Shown here: one piece after another, positions 55,432-64,000 of the stretch
How positions within the stretch are numbered: the stretch's first letter is position 1
Layout: each line of letters opens with the position of its first letter
Source of the DNA: Flavobacteriaceae bacterium bin25
GTDB taxonomy: Bacteria; Bacteroidota; Bacteroidia; Flavobacteriales; Flavobacteriaceae
Assembly: GCA_002238525.1 (NCBI GenBank)
Contig: MPMN01000005.1
Span: 1 to 64,000 of the forward strand
DNA: 64,000 bases
Direction: 5' to 3'
Program-made: the position numbers and the translations under genes
Notes under the pieces: model-generated
The model's input: the letters and a program-made list of their open reading frames with translations, nothing else
What the model was told of the DNA's origin: nothing
The model's database searches: none

Positions 55432-56585
55432 TGATGAAAAGAATAGGTTGGATTTTTAATGTCTTAATAATTCTCGTTTTTATCTATAGTATAATTTATT
55501 TTTTGGATTTAAATTATATATATAAAGCGGTCAGAGTGGTTTATTTCACTGGACACAAGACTGCGTTTTTGGAAGACTATACTTTTTTTGAAAATCAAAA
55601 CATCAAGGCATCAAAAAGTCCTCAGCCTTGGGCACAACATCAGTTATACAACACAATTCAACTCAGCTTGGAGCACCAACAATTTCTTCAGGAGTCGAAA
55701 AGCATTTCATTTGTAGTAATCAAAGAAGATAAAATTCTCTACGAGCGTTATTGGGATGGTTTTGATGAAAGTTCAAAAACCAATTCCTTTTCAGTTACTA
55801 AATCTTATGTAACGGCACTCTTGGGTAAAGCCATCAAAGATGGATATGTTGAAGGGTTTGACCATCGTGTGATTGATATTCTACCAGAACTAAAGGGGAA
55901 ATACGCCCATAAGGTAACCCTTGGTGATTTGGCGAGTATGTCAGGTGGGTTGAAATGGAAAGAGGAATACTATATACCTATCAATAGGACCTCAGGAATT
56001 TATTTTACCCAAGATCTTCATAATTTGATGATGGGCATACCCATTGAAAAGAATCCGGGACAGAGGTATGTTTATCAAAGTGGATCCATCCAGTTACTTG
56101 GTTTAGCCATTGCAAAGGCCACCGGAAAATCTTTATCAGATTATTTACAAGAATCTTTTTTTGAGCCAATGGGTTACCAGTACGATGCTTTTTGGCAATT
56201 AGATTCAAAAAGAAGGAGAGTCGAAAAATCTTTCTGCTGTATTGCATCAAACGCCAAAGATTTTGCTCGGTTAGCTAAGCTATATAAGGATTATGGTCGT
56301 TGGAATGGAGCACAGATACTTGATTCAGTATTTATTGCTCAATCTCTTACTCCTCGTTTTGAAGATTCACCTCATTTTGGATATGGCATTTGGCTTAGAG
56401 AATTTCATGGCAAAAAAGCCTTCTTGATGAGGGGACATTTGGGTCAATATATCATTACCATTCCTTCGGAAGATTTGATTATCGTTCGATTGGGACACAA
56501 AAAACTAGGTGAAAAAGTAGGTTCTTTTACTTCCGATATTGAACAATATGTGGACATGGGATTAGAGATCAATTCTCATCTGTGA
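55428..56585 (+). CDS. Membrane-anchored beta-lactamase-family serine hydrolase
   Basis: 385 residues. One N-terminal membrane segment (about 7-27), then a class C beta-lactamase-like domain: SVTK (SxxK nucleophile) in NSFSVTKSYVTALLGKA, and YxS in YVYQSGSIQLLG. A third motif may lie near RGHLGQYI. Family members are esterases, D-aminopeptidases or penicillin-binding-like hydrolases; substrate unknown. Three Met codons in a row make the exact start uncertain; the first overlaps the ogt stop. Confidence 0.85.
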   Translation: MMMKRIGWIFNVLIILVFIYSIIYFLDLNYIYKAVRVVYFTGHKTAFLEDYTFFENQNIKASKSPQPWAQHQLYNTIQLSLEHQQFLQESKSISFVVIKEDKILYERYWDGFDESSKTNSFSVTKSYVTALLGKAIKDGYVEGFDHRVIDILPELKGKYAHKVTLGDLASMSGGLKWKEEYYIPINRTSGIYFTQDLHNLMMGIPIEKNPGQRYVYQSGSIQLLGLAIAKATGKSLSDYLQESFFEPMGYQYDAFWQLDSKRRRVEKSFCCIASNAKDFARLAKLYKDYGRWNGAQILDSVFIAQSLTPRFEDSPHFGYGIWLREFHGKKAFLMRGHLGQYIITIPSEDLIIVRLGHKKLGEKVGSFTSDIEQYVDMGLEINSHL

Positions 56586-56858
56586 AATAAAAGCCGTAAA
56601 ATCAGATCTCAAACTCTACCTTAGGCGGACTCCTCCACCAGATGCATAGTTCTGATCAATAGATTATTACCGATAACAATAAATTCAAAATATATCTCGG
56701 TTTTTCCACTCCTTTTGACTAGTCGATTGGATTATTTGTAATCCCAGATTTCTTATCGGCTTTTACAGGATATCTATCAATGACCCATTCTATTGCTGAT
56801 TTGACATTTATTAAATAGTCATAGGCTACTACTATTATTCTGTTACTTTATACTATGC

Positions 56859-57356
56859 CTATAAACTTTCTCTTATCTCAATTGCTTCTTCAATCAATTC
56901 TTTAAGGTTATCTTTAATATCATCGTAAACTATCTTACTATTTTGATAGGGAGGGTTATAGCATTTTACAACCGATGAAAGTTTTTTTCTGTTATCTATT
57001 GTAAAGTGATCAAATGGATTGTCTCCTTTCTCAGATTGTCTCCCATCTTTATCTTTCAAATTGTGGATGTGAACACCAACAACACCTTTTCCATCATTCC
57101 ATGATTTTTCTATTTCATAGTCTATCCATTTTCGTTTTGCAGTATTCGCTCCTACTAAGACCACTGTACACGAACAACCTTTTAAGTTACTATCAATCCA
57201 GTTTTGAATTGCCTTCTCTCCTTTTCTTCTGATCTCTTCCCATTTATTCGGATATATAGGTATAAAATCTTCAAATGTGAACATTTGTTTCACTTGAGAA
57301 GCTCTCCAATTATCTTCCTCATAGTGAAAGCTGTAAAACACCCTTCTTTTAACCAT
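56859..57356 (-). CDS. TIR-like (DUF1863/ThsB-type) protein
   Basis: 165 residues, essentially one domain: RRVFYSFHYEEDNWRASQVK at the start, IQNWIDSNLKGCSCTVVLVGANTAKRKWIDYEIEKSW in the middle and GKGVVGVHIHNLKD. This matches the TIR-like ThsB/DUF1863 fold, whose members in Thoeris sense phage and make NAD-derived signals. It overlaps the upstream membrane protein gene by 8 nt. No ThsA (SIR2) gene is present, so it is not standard type I Thoeris. Confidence 0.8.
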   Translation of the reverse strand: MVKRRVFYSFHYEEDNWRASQVKQMFTFEDFIPIYPNKWEEIRRKGEKAIQNWIDSNLKGCSCTVVLVGANTAKRKWIDYEIEKSWNDGKGVVGVHIHNLKDKDGRQSEKGDNPFDHFTIDNRKKLSSVVKCYNPPYQNSKIVYDDIKDNLKELIEEAIEIRESL

Positions 57357-57768
57357 TTTTAAAATATTTTAGATAAATGTATATAAACGACACGACGATC
57401 GCAACACTAATATAAACAGTAGATATTGTCTTCGATAGAAAAGCAGACCTAAAAGAATACCTTCCCCTTTTATATAAATTTGGTTTCATTTCAAATGGTT
57501 TAACATTATGTGGATTTCCATTTAGCAGGTCATTATACAAACCTCTAAATTTTCTCTCTTGTTGCAAATAGTAACTATCTAAAAACCAAAATAGAATCAA
57601 TGGAAGAATGGTAATCAAAATAAAATCCGGGTTCTTTTCTGATGCATAAACAGCCAATAAAGCAGAAATGATTATGACGAACATCCTCTTTAGTTGAAAT
57701 GAGTTTGTGTTCATTCTTGTTATAATATTTTGAATGAACTCTAAATGCTTAATTGCTTCTTCTTTCAT
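57349..57768 (-). CDS. Small membrane protein, probable effector partner of the TIR protein
   Basis: 139 residues. Three hydrophobic segments: about 28-45 and 47-65 as a hairpin (MFVIIISALLAVYA, FILITILPLILFWFL), and 110-132. A DSYYLQQERKFRGLYNDL stretch follows the hairpin. No enzyme motif is visible. Its gene overlap with the TIR gene suggests that a nucleotide signal from TIR could open or disrupt a membrane effector; this is inferred from gene order only. Confidence 0.55.
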   Translation of the reverse strand: MKEEAIKHLEFIQNIITRMNTNSFQLKRMFVIIISALLAVYASEKNPDFILITILPLILFWFLDSYYLQQERKFRGLYNDLLNGNPHNVKPFEMKPNLYKRGRYSFRSAFLSKTISTVYISVAIVVSFIYIYLKYFKNG

Positions 57769-57784
57769 TTTAACAAGGTATTGG

Positions 57785-58147
57785 TTACTTATCGCTAGCT
57801 ATATACATCTCTTGGTGACGACCGGATTGACGGAATTCAAGTGAATGTTCATGAATTGTAGAGACAAGGACAGCGGGCATTTCTATTTTTTTGATATTTC
57901 CATGCACTGATAGATAAAAGGTTATTCGAAGGCTATTTTTATTCTCATCTAATACTTTGATATTAATACTTCCTTCGGGGAATTCACTTCTAACAACAAA
58001 AGGTTCTTGACCAACTTTCACTTGAAATACTCCATCTTTTGTTCGTGCTTCTTCATATATAGGTTCTCCACCATAAAAATCAAAATCATCAGTTTTTGCA
58101 ATAATTTGTTTGTATTCACCGGACGATTTTATCTCAAGATTTTTCAT
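57785..58147 (-). CDS. Uncharacterised small protein, first gene of the TIR operon
   Basis: About 120 residues from the ATG at 58147 (MKNLEIKSSGEYKQIIAKTD); an upstream ATG at 58177 is possible but less convincing. It is predicted mostly beta-stranded (FEVKVGQEP-like strands, ITFYLSVHGNIKKIEMP), with no known motif. It is 16 nt upstream of the membrane protein gene, same strand. Role unknown. Confidence 0.5.
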   Translation of the reverse strand: MKNLEIKSSGEYKQIIAKTDDFDFYGGEPIYEEARTKDGVFQVKVGQEPFVVRSEFPEGSINIKVLDENKNSLRITFYLSVHGNIKKIEMPAVLVSTIHEHSLEFRQSGRHQEMYIASDK

Positions 58148-58229
58148 TTTTAAAATTATGCTTACACGAAAATACAAAATATTCGCTTTACAATCAGTTT
58201 TAAATTTTTAATTTATTTTTTGAGTGAAG

Positions 58230-58793
58230 TTAAAGGATGTGTTTCTGGTAGGACCAGGACATTAGTTGATCATTCAAGTACCCTATGGATGGTATAGTAC
58301 ACGTGGACGAGTTCGTTCTGGGTGGAGTGGAACAAGGAAAAATAGGGCGTAGCTATGATACCAAGAAAAAGAAAGCGGTAACAGCGGTACAGCTAACCAA
58401 GGAGGGGAAGGTTAGGCGTATGTATGCCATGGGCATAGAAGATTTCTTGGTATGCTCCCTTGAGTCCATCTTTGTCAACTATATCAGTAAGTCTGCCCAG
58501 ATAACCACTGACAAGTGGAAAGGATATAAACCAATAGCCAAGGTTTATAACATTACGCAGATGGAGAGCAACAAGGGAAGGGACTCAACTTTAAGGCTCT
58601 TCATACGATGATACACCAGATAAAGTCTTGGATACGTACCACTTATTCCTGGGTAAGCGACTTTCATCTGGATAGATACTTCAATGAGTTCTGCTTCAGA
58701 ATAAATCGTTCACAGAATAAAGAAACGACATTCAACAATCTGATTACAAAAATGGTGGACAAGGATAAAATCTATCAAAAAAATCTGATATAG
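58230..58793 (+). pseudogene. Truncated, frameshifted IS1595-family transposase
   Basis: Only the ISXO2-like catalytic part remains. VHVDEFVLGGVEQG and ITTDKWKGYKPIAK hold two acidic residues; then a frameshift near 58580 moves the frame to GLNFKALHTMIHQIKSWIRTTYSWVSDFHLDRYFNEFCFRINRS. The zinc-ribbon start is missing. The sequence differs from the copy at 17890-18859, so it is a separate element. The frame from about 58285 is the clearest part. Confidence 0.75.
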
Positions 58794-59235
58794 CGAAAAT
58801 GATGATCTCAATAATTAAATTTTCAGAAAAAATTTTGACTTTAACCAAATGCAAAGTTGATGTTTTTTATCTAATGTTATTTAGACATTGAAGTTACTCA
58901 TAGAAAATTTAATGTCTAAATGGTATAAATCACTTTTTCCTGTTTTAGCAAAAGAAGCACCTTAACTTTAACTTTATTGCTCATGTTCTTTTGCTTGAGC
59001 ATGAGCTTCCTCAGTTCACGCTCGCTTCTTGTATTTGTATGTCAATTTTACTAGCTATGTAGAAAATGTATAAATCAAATGATTGATCAGCAGGATTCTG
59101 AACTCATAAAATCCATTGCAGGACATAAATTATACATCAAATCTTTTTGAGAAAATATAGTATTGAATAATATAACTGGATGGAGAGAAATCATAAGGAA
59201 TACCCCTACAAACGGAAAATATACGACGGTTTCAA
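58794..59235. other. 440-nt AT-rich gap with one inverted repeat
   Basis: No gene recognised. A perfect 7-bp inverted repeat, GCTCATG ... CATGAGC (58979-59006), encloses 14 nt; no T tract follows, so a terminator is doubtful. Leftover IS1595 flanks may make up part of the stretch. Confidence 0.4.
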
Positions 59236-61530
59236 TCAGCGGTTTTTGCTCAATTCAGTTCTCAAGGATTTTAATTTGAAATACCTCTGCTTAGTCAGTT
59301 CTAACCGATCCCGGACCTTTGAGGATTTTTGTTCAACTTCCCTTACTAAGGGATTATCTGAACTAGAAGTATCAAAAAACTGAAGATTGTTCTCTAATTG
59401 AGTGATTTCTTTTTCAAGAGAAGCTATGTCGGATTTAAATTGAACCAAATTCTTTTCAATACTCAAGAAATCGTTCCTGATTATCTCAATCAGACATTCA
59501 AATGAAATACTGGCTCTATCCTTCTTGCTCCCTTTATGGAGTTTGAGCTTTTCATTAATCTCTTTATGAAAACTAGTGTTTAATTTATGGTCAATATCCG
59601 GATGAATTGAACCAAAACCACTCCACAGCTCAAAATGAGGGTTTAATTGATCCCAAATATCTTGATCATTCAACTCAAAAGAATTAGAAAAGTCAGATAC
59701 AAAACGCTCTTTGGCTTTAACAATTGTTTCCTGATGAGGAGTTAGTTTTTCATAGCCCAGACGATGACGATCAAAAAATAACTGAGTAAGCTCATTGAAT
59801 TCATTCCATAATTTACGCTCTTCTTTTTTAGAAGTAAAACCTAGTTTTTTCCATTCTGGACGTAATTCTTTTACCCTATTAATATGATTTTTCCAGTCAT
59901 CAGCATCAATGATTTTTTTAATCTCATCAATGATCTGATTTTTGGCAATAAGAATTTCTTTCCGTTGTTTGAAAACATCCTTGAAAAAAGCATTTTTTTT
60001 CCGAGTGATATCCCAATATAGATGATAAAATTTAGCGCTTAAAAATTTCCCCGATTTGTAACTAACTGGATTAGCAGCCCGAAACTTTTTGTCTAATTCT
60101 CTGAGCTCTTCAGCACACTTATGCCATTGTTCATGGGAGCCAGGAAGATCTTCAAAAATGGCTTGTAGCCTATCAATGGCTTCTTTTTTTATTTCCAGAT
60201 TGCTCAAATATGCCTCAGATATTTTCTTGTCCAATTCTTTTCTTATGGCTCTAAAGCGATTCCAAACATCGTCTTTGAGTCGATTACTCAATCGAATAGA
60301 TTTAACTCTCAAGAGATTTTTAAAGGTTTCCAATTCAACTTTGGCTTTAGAAAAACTCAATGAATCAATCCTATTTTTGGCCTCAGCTAATAAGCCGATT
60401 ATTTTATCATACTCCTCCTTATCAGTTTCTTCTTTCTGGAGCTTGTGGAGGTCCATAAGTTGATAAAATAAGTCAAGATTGTGATTGTAATCGCGCCAAA
60501 GCTGTTCACTTTTGCTTCTCGGAACATGACCGATTTTATGCCAACTTTCCTTAATCCGACCGATCTCTTCGTATTTCTTTTTGATAGATAAATCTTGATT
60601 TCTGAGAAGTTTAATCTGATCTAAAATCTCTTCCTTCTGAACCAGATTAGATTGCAACTCTTTTTCTAAATCTTGATAGTACTCACGCTTTTTCTTTCGG
60701 TATTCCCTATATAACTGGTCAAATTGTTTTTTATAATCCGGTCGATAGAAAAAATCGATTTGATTTCCACCCTGATCAAGGAATTTATTTTTTCTGGATT
60801 CAACATCTTCATGATACTTTGCTTCAAATATCTTCTTGACCTCTGCGATTGAATTTTTGTTTTTATTCCAATCAGAATCTTTAATCAAACTGTCGAATTG
60901 GACTATCAATTCTTCTATCGAAAGAGATTCCAAATCAATTTCAGGTTTGGGCAGATCAATAGATTTTTTTGGTTTTTTATGAACGCCAGAAGTTTTAACA
61001 GAACTATTACTAATAGCAACATCTTTAGAGTTGATGTTCTCACGATTTTCCTCTGGATTTAAATTAGAAGAGTTTAGTTGCTCTTCCTCACTATTGTTCT
61101 GATGATCATGGTCAACAACTGAATCAGCAGAGGAACTTTTATCTTCTGTTAATTCGGAATCAATCGCTTTATCTAATGAAGGAAGTGCTTCTGTATTTTT
61201 GTCTGACGAGATATTCTTTTGGCTTGTCGTTGAATCGTTGGACAGAAGTTCTTTAAACTCCAATGAAGGATTTTTTAGGACTTCAGTCTCTAATCTGTCA
61301 TTTGTAATCGGTGCCTGCCCAGAGCCTGATAACTCTTTATCTGCATTCTTAATTTCTGATGAAGAAACATCTTCCTTTGAAAGAGAATCATCCGGCTTGT
61401 CAAACCGAAGGTTTTGGTCAGAAATTTTTGAAGAGGTTTCTTCATGCTCCGGATTGGAAGAATCAACCCCAAAAGCGATCGAATCTGTAGCACTCTGTTC
61501 CACCTCCCTTTGATGTAGTTTATTGTCCAT
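59236..61530 (-). CDS. DUF349-repeat protein
   Basis: 764 residues. The first 190 or so are acidic, Ser/Asn-rich and low in complexity. The rest is helical with repeated DUF349 units, recognised by W-x-x-I-G/LGF-type turns (ESWHKIGHVPRSKSEQLWRDYN, EWKKLGFTSKKEERKLWNEF) and ending in a coiled coil. The family is widespread in Bacteroidota, with no firmly known function. It lies upstream of nothing on its strand within the island and follows the small ORF by 2 nt. Confidence 0.85.
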   Translation of the reverse strand: MDNKLHQREVEQSATDSIAFGVDSSNPEHEETSSKISDQNLRFDKPDDSLSKEDVSSSEIKNADKELSGSGQAPITNDRLETEVLKNPSLEFKELLSNDSTTSQKNISSDKNTEALPSLDKAIDSELTEDKSSSADSVVDHDHQNNSEEEQLNSSNLNPEENRENINSKDVAISNSSVKTSGVHKKPKKSIDLPKPEIDLESLSIEELIVQFDSLIKDSDWNKNKNSIAEVKKIFEAKYHEDVESRKNKFLDQGGNQIDFFYRPDYKKQFDQLYREYRKKKREYYQDLEKELQSNLVQKEEILDQIKLLRNQDLSIKKKYEEIGRIKESWHKIGHVPRSKSEQLWRDYNHNLDLFYQLMDLHKLQKEETDKEEYDKIIGLLAEAKNRIDSLSFSKAKVELETFKNLLRVKSIRLSNRLKDDVWNRFRAIRKELDKKISEAYLSNLEIKKEAIDRLQAIFEDLPGSHEQWHKCAEELRELDKKFRAANPVSYKSGKFLSAKFYHLYWDITRKKNAFFKDVFKQRKEILIAKNQIIDEIKKIIDADDWKNHINRVKELRPEWKKLGFTSKKEERKLWNEFNELTQLFFDRHRLGYEKLTPHQETIVKAKERFVSDFSNSFELNDQDIWDQLNPHFELWSGFGSIHPDIDHKLNTSFHKEINEKLKLHKGSKKDRASISFECLIEIIRNDFLSIEKNLVQFKSDIASLEKEITQLENNLQFFDTSSSDNPLVREVEQKSSKVRDRLELTKQRYFKLKSLRTELSKNR

Positions 61531-61532
61531 AA

Positions 61533-61898
61533 TTAAAAATTAAACAGATTGGAAACATTTGGTACGATTCCCTCAAGTTGGTTTCCTCGCCAATATAACA
61601 AACCAAATACACTTTGATCAAAATCGACTTTTCGATTAATACCTATATGTCGGGATCTAATAAATGCTCGTAAACAAAGAGGCTTTCTTTGGGCCCGATT
61701 AATACCGTTTACCAAAGAACGTTTACCAAAAAAGAATCTTAAGTATTTAATGAATTCAACCGACAGAAAACTGAATGCATCAGATTGAACCAAGTATTTT
61801 GGCTGAATATCCCGACTAAGAGTGTTTTGAATTGATTTGAACCCACTAGATTCCGAATGATTTTTCATACTTCTGAAGCATTTTTTTCTGGAAGGCAA
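61533..61898 (-). CDS. Uncharacterised small basic protein between aroE and the DUF349 gene
   Basis: Up to 121 residues; the ATG at residue 11 (MKNHSESSGFKSI, 61868) is the more plausible start. Arg-rich middle (GKRSLVNGINRAQRKPLCLRAFIRSR); no known motif or membrane segment. Its close fit between aroE and the DUF349 gene on the same strand supports a real gene. Function unknown. Confidence 0.5.
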   Translation of the reverse strand: MPSRKKCFRSMKNHSESSGFKSIQNTLSRDIQPKYLVQSDAFSFLSVEFIKYLRFFFGKRSLVNGINRAQRKPLCLRAFIRSRHIGINRKVDFDQSVFGLLYWRGNQLEGIVPNVSNLFNF

Positions 61899-61937
61899 AA
61901 TGAAAATTTATCATGACAATCAAGCAGCCTTCTATGG

Positions 61938-62690
61938 TTATTTATTCCATATTTCCCAAGCTTTTTCAGCTTGGTAAATCAACATCTTTAATCCCCCAAT
62001 TATTTTAGTCCCTTTGTTTATCCCTCGTTTTAAAAAACTTGTGATTTCAGGATTATAAACCAAGTCGTACAAAATATGTCGCTCACAAAGGTACTGATAA
62101 GGTATTGGTGGATGACTCATAATATCGGGCACAGTACCTAATGGAGTTGTATTGACGATTAATAAAGGTTGATTAAAAATTTGGCTTTTCAAACTATGGT
62201 AAGAAATTTGGTTATTAGATTTGGGCTTTCTGGAAACAAAGGTAAAAGAAATTTTATTTTTCTTTAAGACATACCCAACAGCTTTTGAAGCACCCCCAGT
62301 ACCTAAAATCAATGCTTTGTTTGGTAGTACGTCAATAGCTTCATAAAGAGACTTTTCAAATCCATAACAATCAGTATTGTAACCAATTTTTTTGTTGTCT
62401 TTCGTTAGATGTATGACATTTACAGCCCCAATTGTTTCCGCTTCCGAACTAATTGAATCCAAGTATTGTATGACCTTCTCCTTATATGGAATAGTAACAT
62501 TAAGACCAACTAAATTCGGAATTTTGAAAACTGACTCAATATGTTCTAACTGAGCCAAATCATAGTTTCGATAACGACAATCTTCAATCTGTAGTTTATT
62601 GAATTTTTCAGAAAAATAACCCTCCGAAAAAGAATAAAAGATGTCTTTACCAATTAGACCAAATTGTCTATTTAACCTTTTTTTTCCCAT
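61938..62690 (-). CDS. aroE: Shikimate dehydrogenase AroE
   Basis: 250 residues. Substrate-site VTIPYKEKV with the catalytic Lys, NTDCYGFEKSL with the catalytic Asp partner, and the NADP-binding loop LGTGGASKAVGYVLKK. It reduces 3-dehydroshikimate to shikimate. The C terminus is compact (INKGTKIIGGLKMLIYQAEKAWEIW). Its start overlaps the end of the upstream DUF368 gene by 23 nt, so they share a transcript. Confidence 0.93.
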   Translation of the reverse strand: MGKKRLNRQFGLIGKDIFYSFSEGYFSEKFNKLQIEDCRYRNYDLAQLEHIESVFKIPNLVGLNVTIPYKEKVIQYLDSISSEAETIGAVNVIHLTKDNKKIGYNTDCYGFEKSLYEAIDVLPNKALILGTGGASKAVGYVLKKNKISFTFVSRKPKSNNQISYHSLKSQIFNQPLLIVNTTPLGTVPDIMSHPPIPYQYLCERHILYDLVYNPEITSFLKRGINKGTKIIGGLKMLIYQAEKAWEIWNK

Positions 62691-63684
62691 ATCTCTGAAG
62701 AAAAATCAAAATAAATACGCCCAGCAAGATACTACCCAGAACACTATAAGTAGATAATTCCCTTAGATTTGGTGCATAATAGACATATTTTCCCACAACC
62801 GGATCGCCGATATTACTAGTGACTATTTGGCCTAATTCATCAACTTTATAATAGGTGTACTTCCAAGGCCAAGAACTAAAAAAAGTGCCTGCAATGAAAC
62901 CGACAATAGTAGCAGTCGTGGTCTGCTGGAATTTTTTCAGTACATAACCCAAGAGATTTGAAAAAAAGATCAAGCCCACCACAGATCCAACACCAAAAAC
63001 ACCTATGATGGTCATAAAGTTTATTTTGATTGGATCCGATAGAATACTAAAATTAAATTGAGCTAGATTGATCAGGATGTCAAATAAATGATTTACCGAA
63101 TCAACCAGAAGAAGATTGTAATTGCCTAGAACTAAAATTAGGTAAGACCCCGATAAACCGGGCATAGTCATTCCTGTAATGCCAATCATTCCACAGAGGA
63201 ATACCATCCATAATCCATCATTTTGGGACTGGGGTGTGGCAAAAGTGATCAATAGACCAGTACCAATTCCGAAGATCACTCCTAAAATGGTGTTGTAGTT
63301 CCAAACTCGGACCTCCCAAATCACATAATACAGAGAAGTTAATATAAGCCCCAAGAATAACCCCCAAACTTCTTTTTCATAATAGGTGAACCCTAGATCT
63401 AAAAGCTGAGATATTCCGAAATAACTAAACAGACTTCCAAGAAATAAATAGATCAAAAATTTCACGTTTGCATATTGCCACGCAACAGATGTTTGACCAC
63501 TGATAAGGAGTCTTAGAAATTTAAAATCTAATCGTTGCAAGGAATGGATCATTTCAGGATAAAACCCTGCAACAAAAGCCACGATACCCCCAGATACTCC
63601 GGGCACTTTATTGGCTGCCCCCATGGTAACCCCCTTGATAAAAAGAAGGATATAATCTCTGAAGCTTCTACTATTGTTGTCCAT
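62668..63684 (-). CDS. DUF368 polytopic membrane protein
   Basis: 338 residues, about eight to nine membrane segments. The family signature is MGAANKVPGVSGGIVAFVAGFY near the N terminus and TMPGLSGSYLILVLGNY in the middle. DUF368 proteins have been linked to polyprenyl-phosphate (undecaprenyl phosphate) flipping. A second DUF368 gene lies directly upstream, with a 14-nt overlap. Confidence 0.9.
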   Translation of the reverse strand: MDNNSRSFRDYILLFIKGVTMGAANKVPGVSGGIVAFVAGFYPEMIHSLQRLDFKFLRLLISGQTSVAWQYANVKFLIYLFLGSLFSYFGISQLLDLGFTYYEKEVWGLFLGLILTSLYYVIWEVRVWNYNTILGVIFGIGTGLLITFATPQSQNDGLWMVFLCGMIGITGMTMPGLSGSYLILVLGNYNLLLVDSVNHLFDILINLAQFNFSILSDPIKINFMTIIGVFGVGSVVGLIFFSNLLGYVLKKFQQTTTATIVGFIAGTFFSSWPWKYTYYKVDELGQIVTSNIGDPVVGKYVYYAPNLRELSTYSVLGSILLGVFILIFLQRYGKKKVK

Positions 63685-64000
63685 AGGATTGCTTCGAAGA
63701 AATAAATCCTAGTTTTTCTAAAATCACCATAATGATGATTCCAAATAGAAAAAGCAAAATCGCTGCAATTAGATTAGGGTCATCTTGATATTGTCCTGGC
63801 CATACCAATTGACTAATTGTATTATTTCCACTCATAGATGAATCGTTTTGCCATGGCCAAATTCTGTACAGCACACCTATCATGATTCCGACTAATATAG
63901 CATAACAGCTTGAGGCGTATCTCCGGAACAAATAGTCAAGAAGCCTAGCAAAAGTTTTGATCCCAACCAAAACTCCAGCAACAAATATCGAAAGGGTGAA
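63671..64000 (-). CDS. Second DUF368 membrane protein, partial (cut by the window end)
   Basis: Only the C-terminal 109 residues are in the window; the frame continues beyond 64000, so the Met at 63970 is internal. FVAGVLVGIKTFARLLDYLFRRY and two membrane helices near the end match the C-terminal half of DUF368. It overlaps the downstream DUF368 gene by 14 nt. Confidence 0.85.
   Translation of the reverse strand, partial: FTLSIFVAGVLVGIKTFARLLDYLFRRYASSCYAILVGIMIGVLYRIWPWQNDSSMSGNNTISQLVWPGQYQDDPNLIAAILLFLFGIIIMVILEKLGFISSKQSYGQQ

Overview
The window is AT-rich and looks like a Bacteroidota chromosome, probably a Cytophagales-like lineage. Supporting points are the DUF349 - small ORF - aroE - DUF368 - DUF368 block at the right end, the CGC-motif bacilliredoxin, the NtrY-like kinase, and several TAnnTTTG -7 elements typical of the phylum. 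The lineage is inferred from gene content only.

Layout. 1-5.1 kb: a decayed TnpB gene carrying short palindromic insertions, then ordinary chromosomal genes (HupE-like membrane protein, TerB/J-domain protein, bacilliredoxin, sensor kinase). 5.8-49 kb: a defence island, almost all on the minus strand. 49-56.6 kb: an outer-membrane protein, a complete trans-4-hydroxy-L-proline catabolic operon, ogt and a serine hydrolase. 56.8-58.8 kb: a small TIR-domain operon and a transposase remnant. 59.2-64 kb: DUF349, aroE and DUF368 housekeeping genes.

The island is the main find. It holds 20 tandem, same-strand genes related to the EcoRI adenine methyltransferase, 9 at 6.9-17.2 kb and 11 at 35.5-48.5 kb, plus a decayed 21st tail at 21.0-21.3 kb. 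Each block is preceded by a staphylococcal-nuclease-like gene (the left one is frameshifted) and ends in a DUF262-HNH nuclease gene whose start codon overlaps the stop codon of the methyltransferase tail frame. In 19 of 20 units a run of exactly nine G (coding strand) lies near codon 268 and puts the conserved C-terminal tail out of frame; eight G would restore it. The one unit that is in frame (37753-38865) has lost the catalytic Asn of its NPPF motif. Three central cassettes and nine tail types are reassorted among units, giving 19 different combinations in 20 genes.

A BREX type 1-like operon (brxB-brxC-pglX-pglZ-brxL; no brxA seen) lies directly downstream of the second DUF262-HNH gene on the same strand. 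Its PglX carries HPPY instead of the usual NPPY. An independent methyltransferase/PD-(D/E)XK nuclease pair next to a broken IS1595-type transposase lies between the two blocks on the plus strand. My inference is a diversifying, switchable family of modification enzymes coupled to a restriction nuclease and BREX, caught here with no full-length unit that has an intact catalytic motif. Whether the nine-G frame is true phase variation, programmed slippage or a split-protein arrangement cannot be settled from sequence alone.
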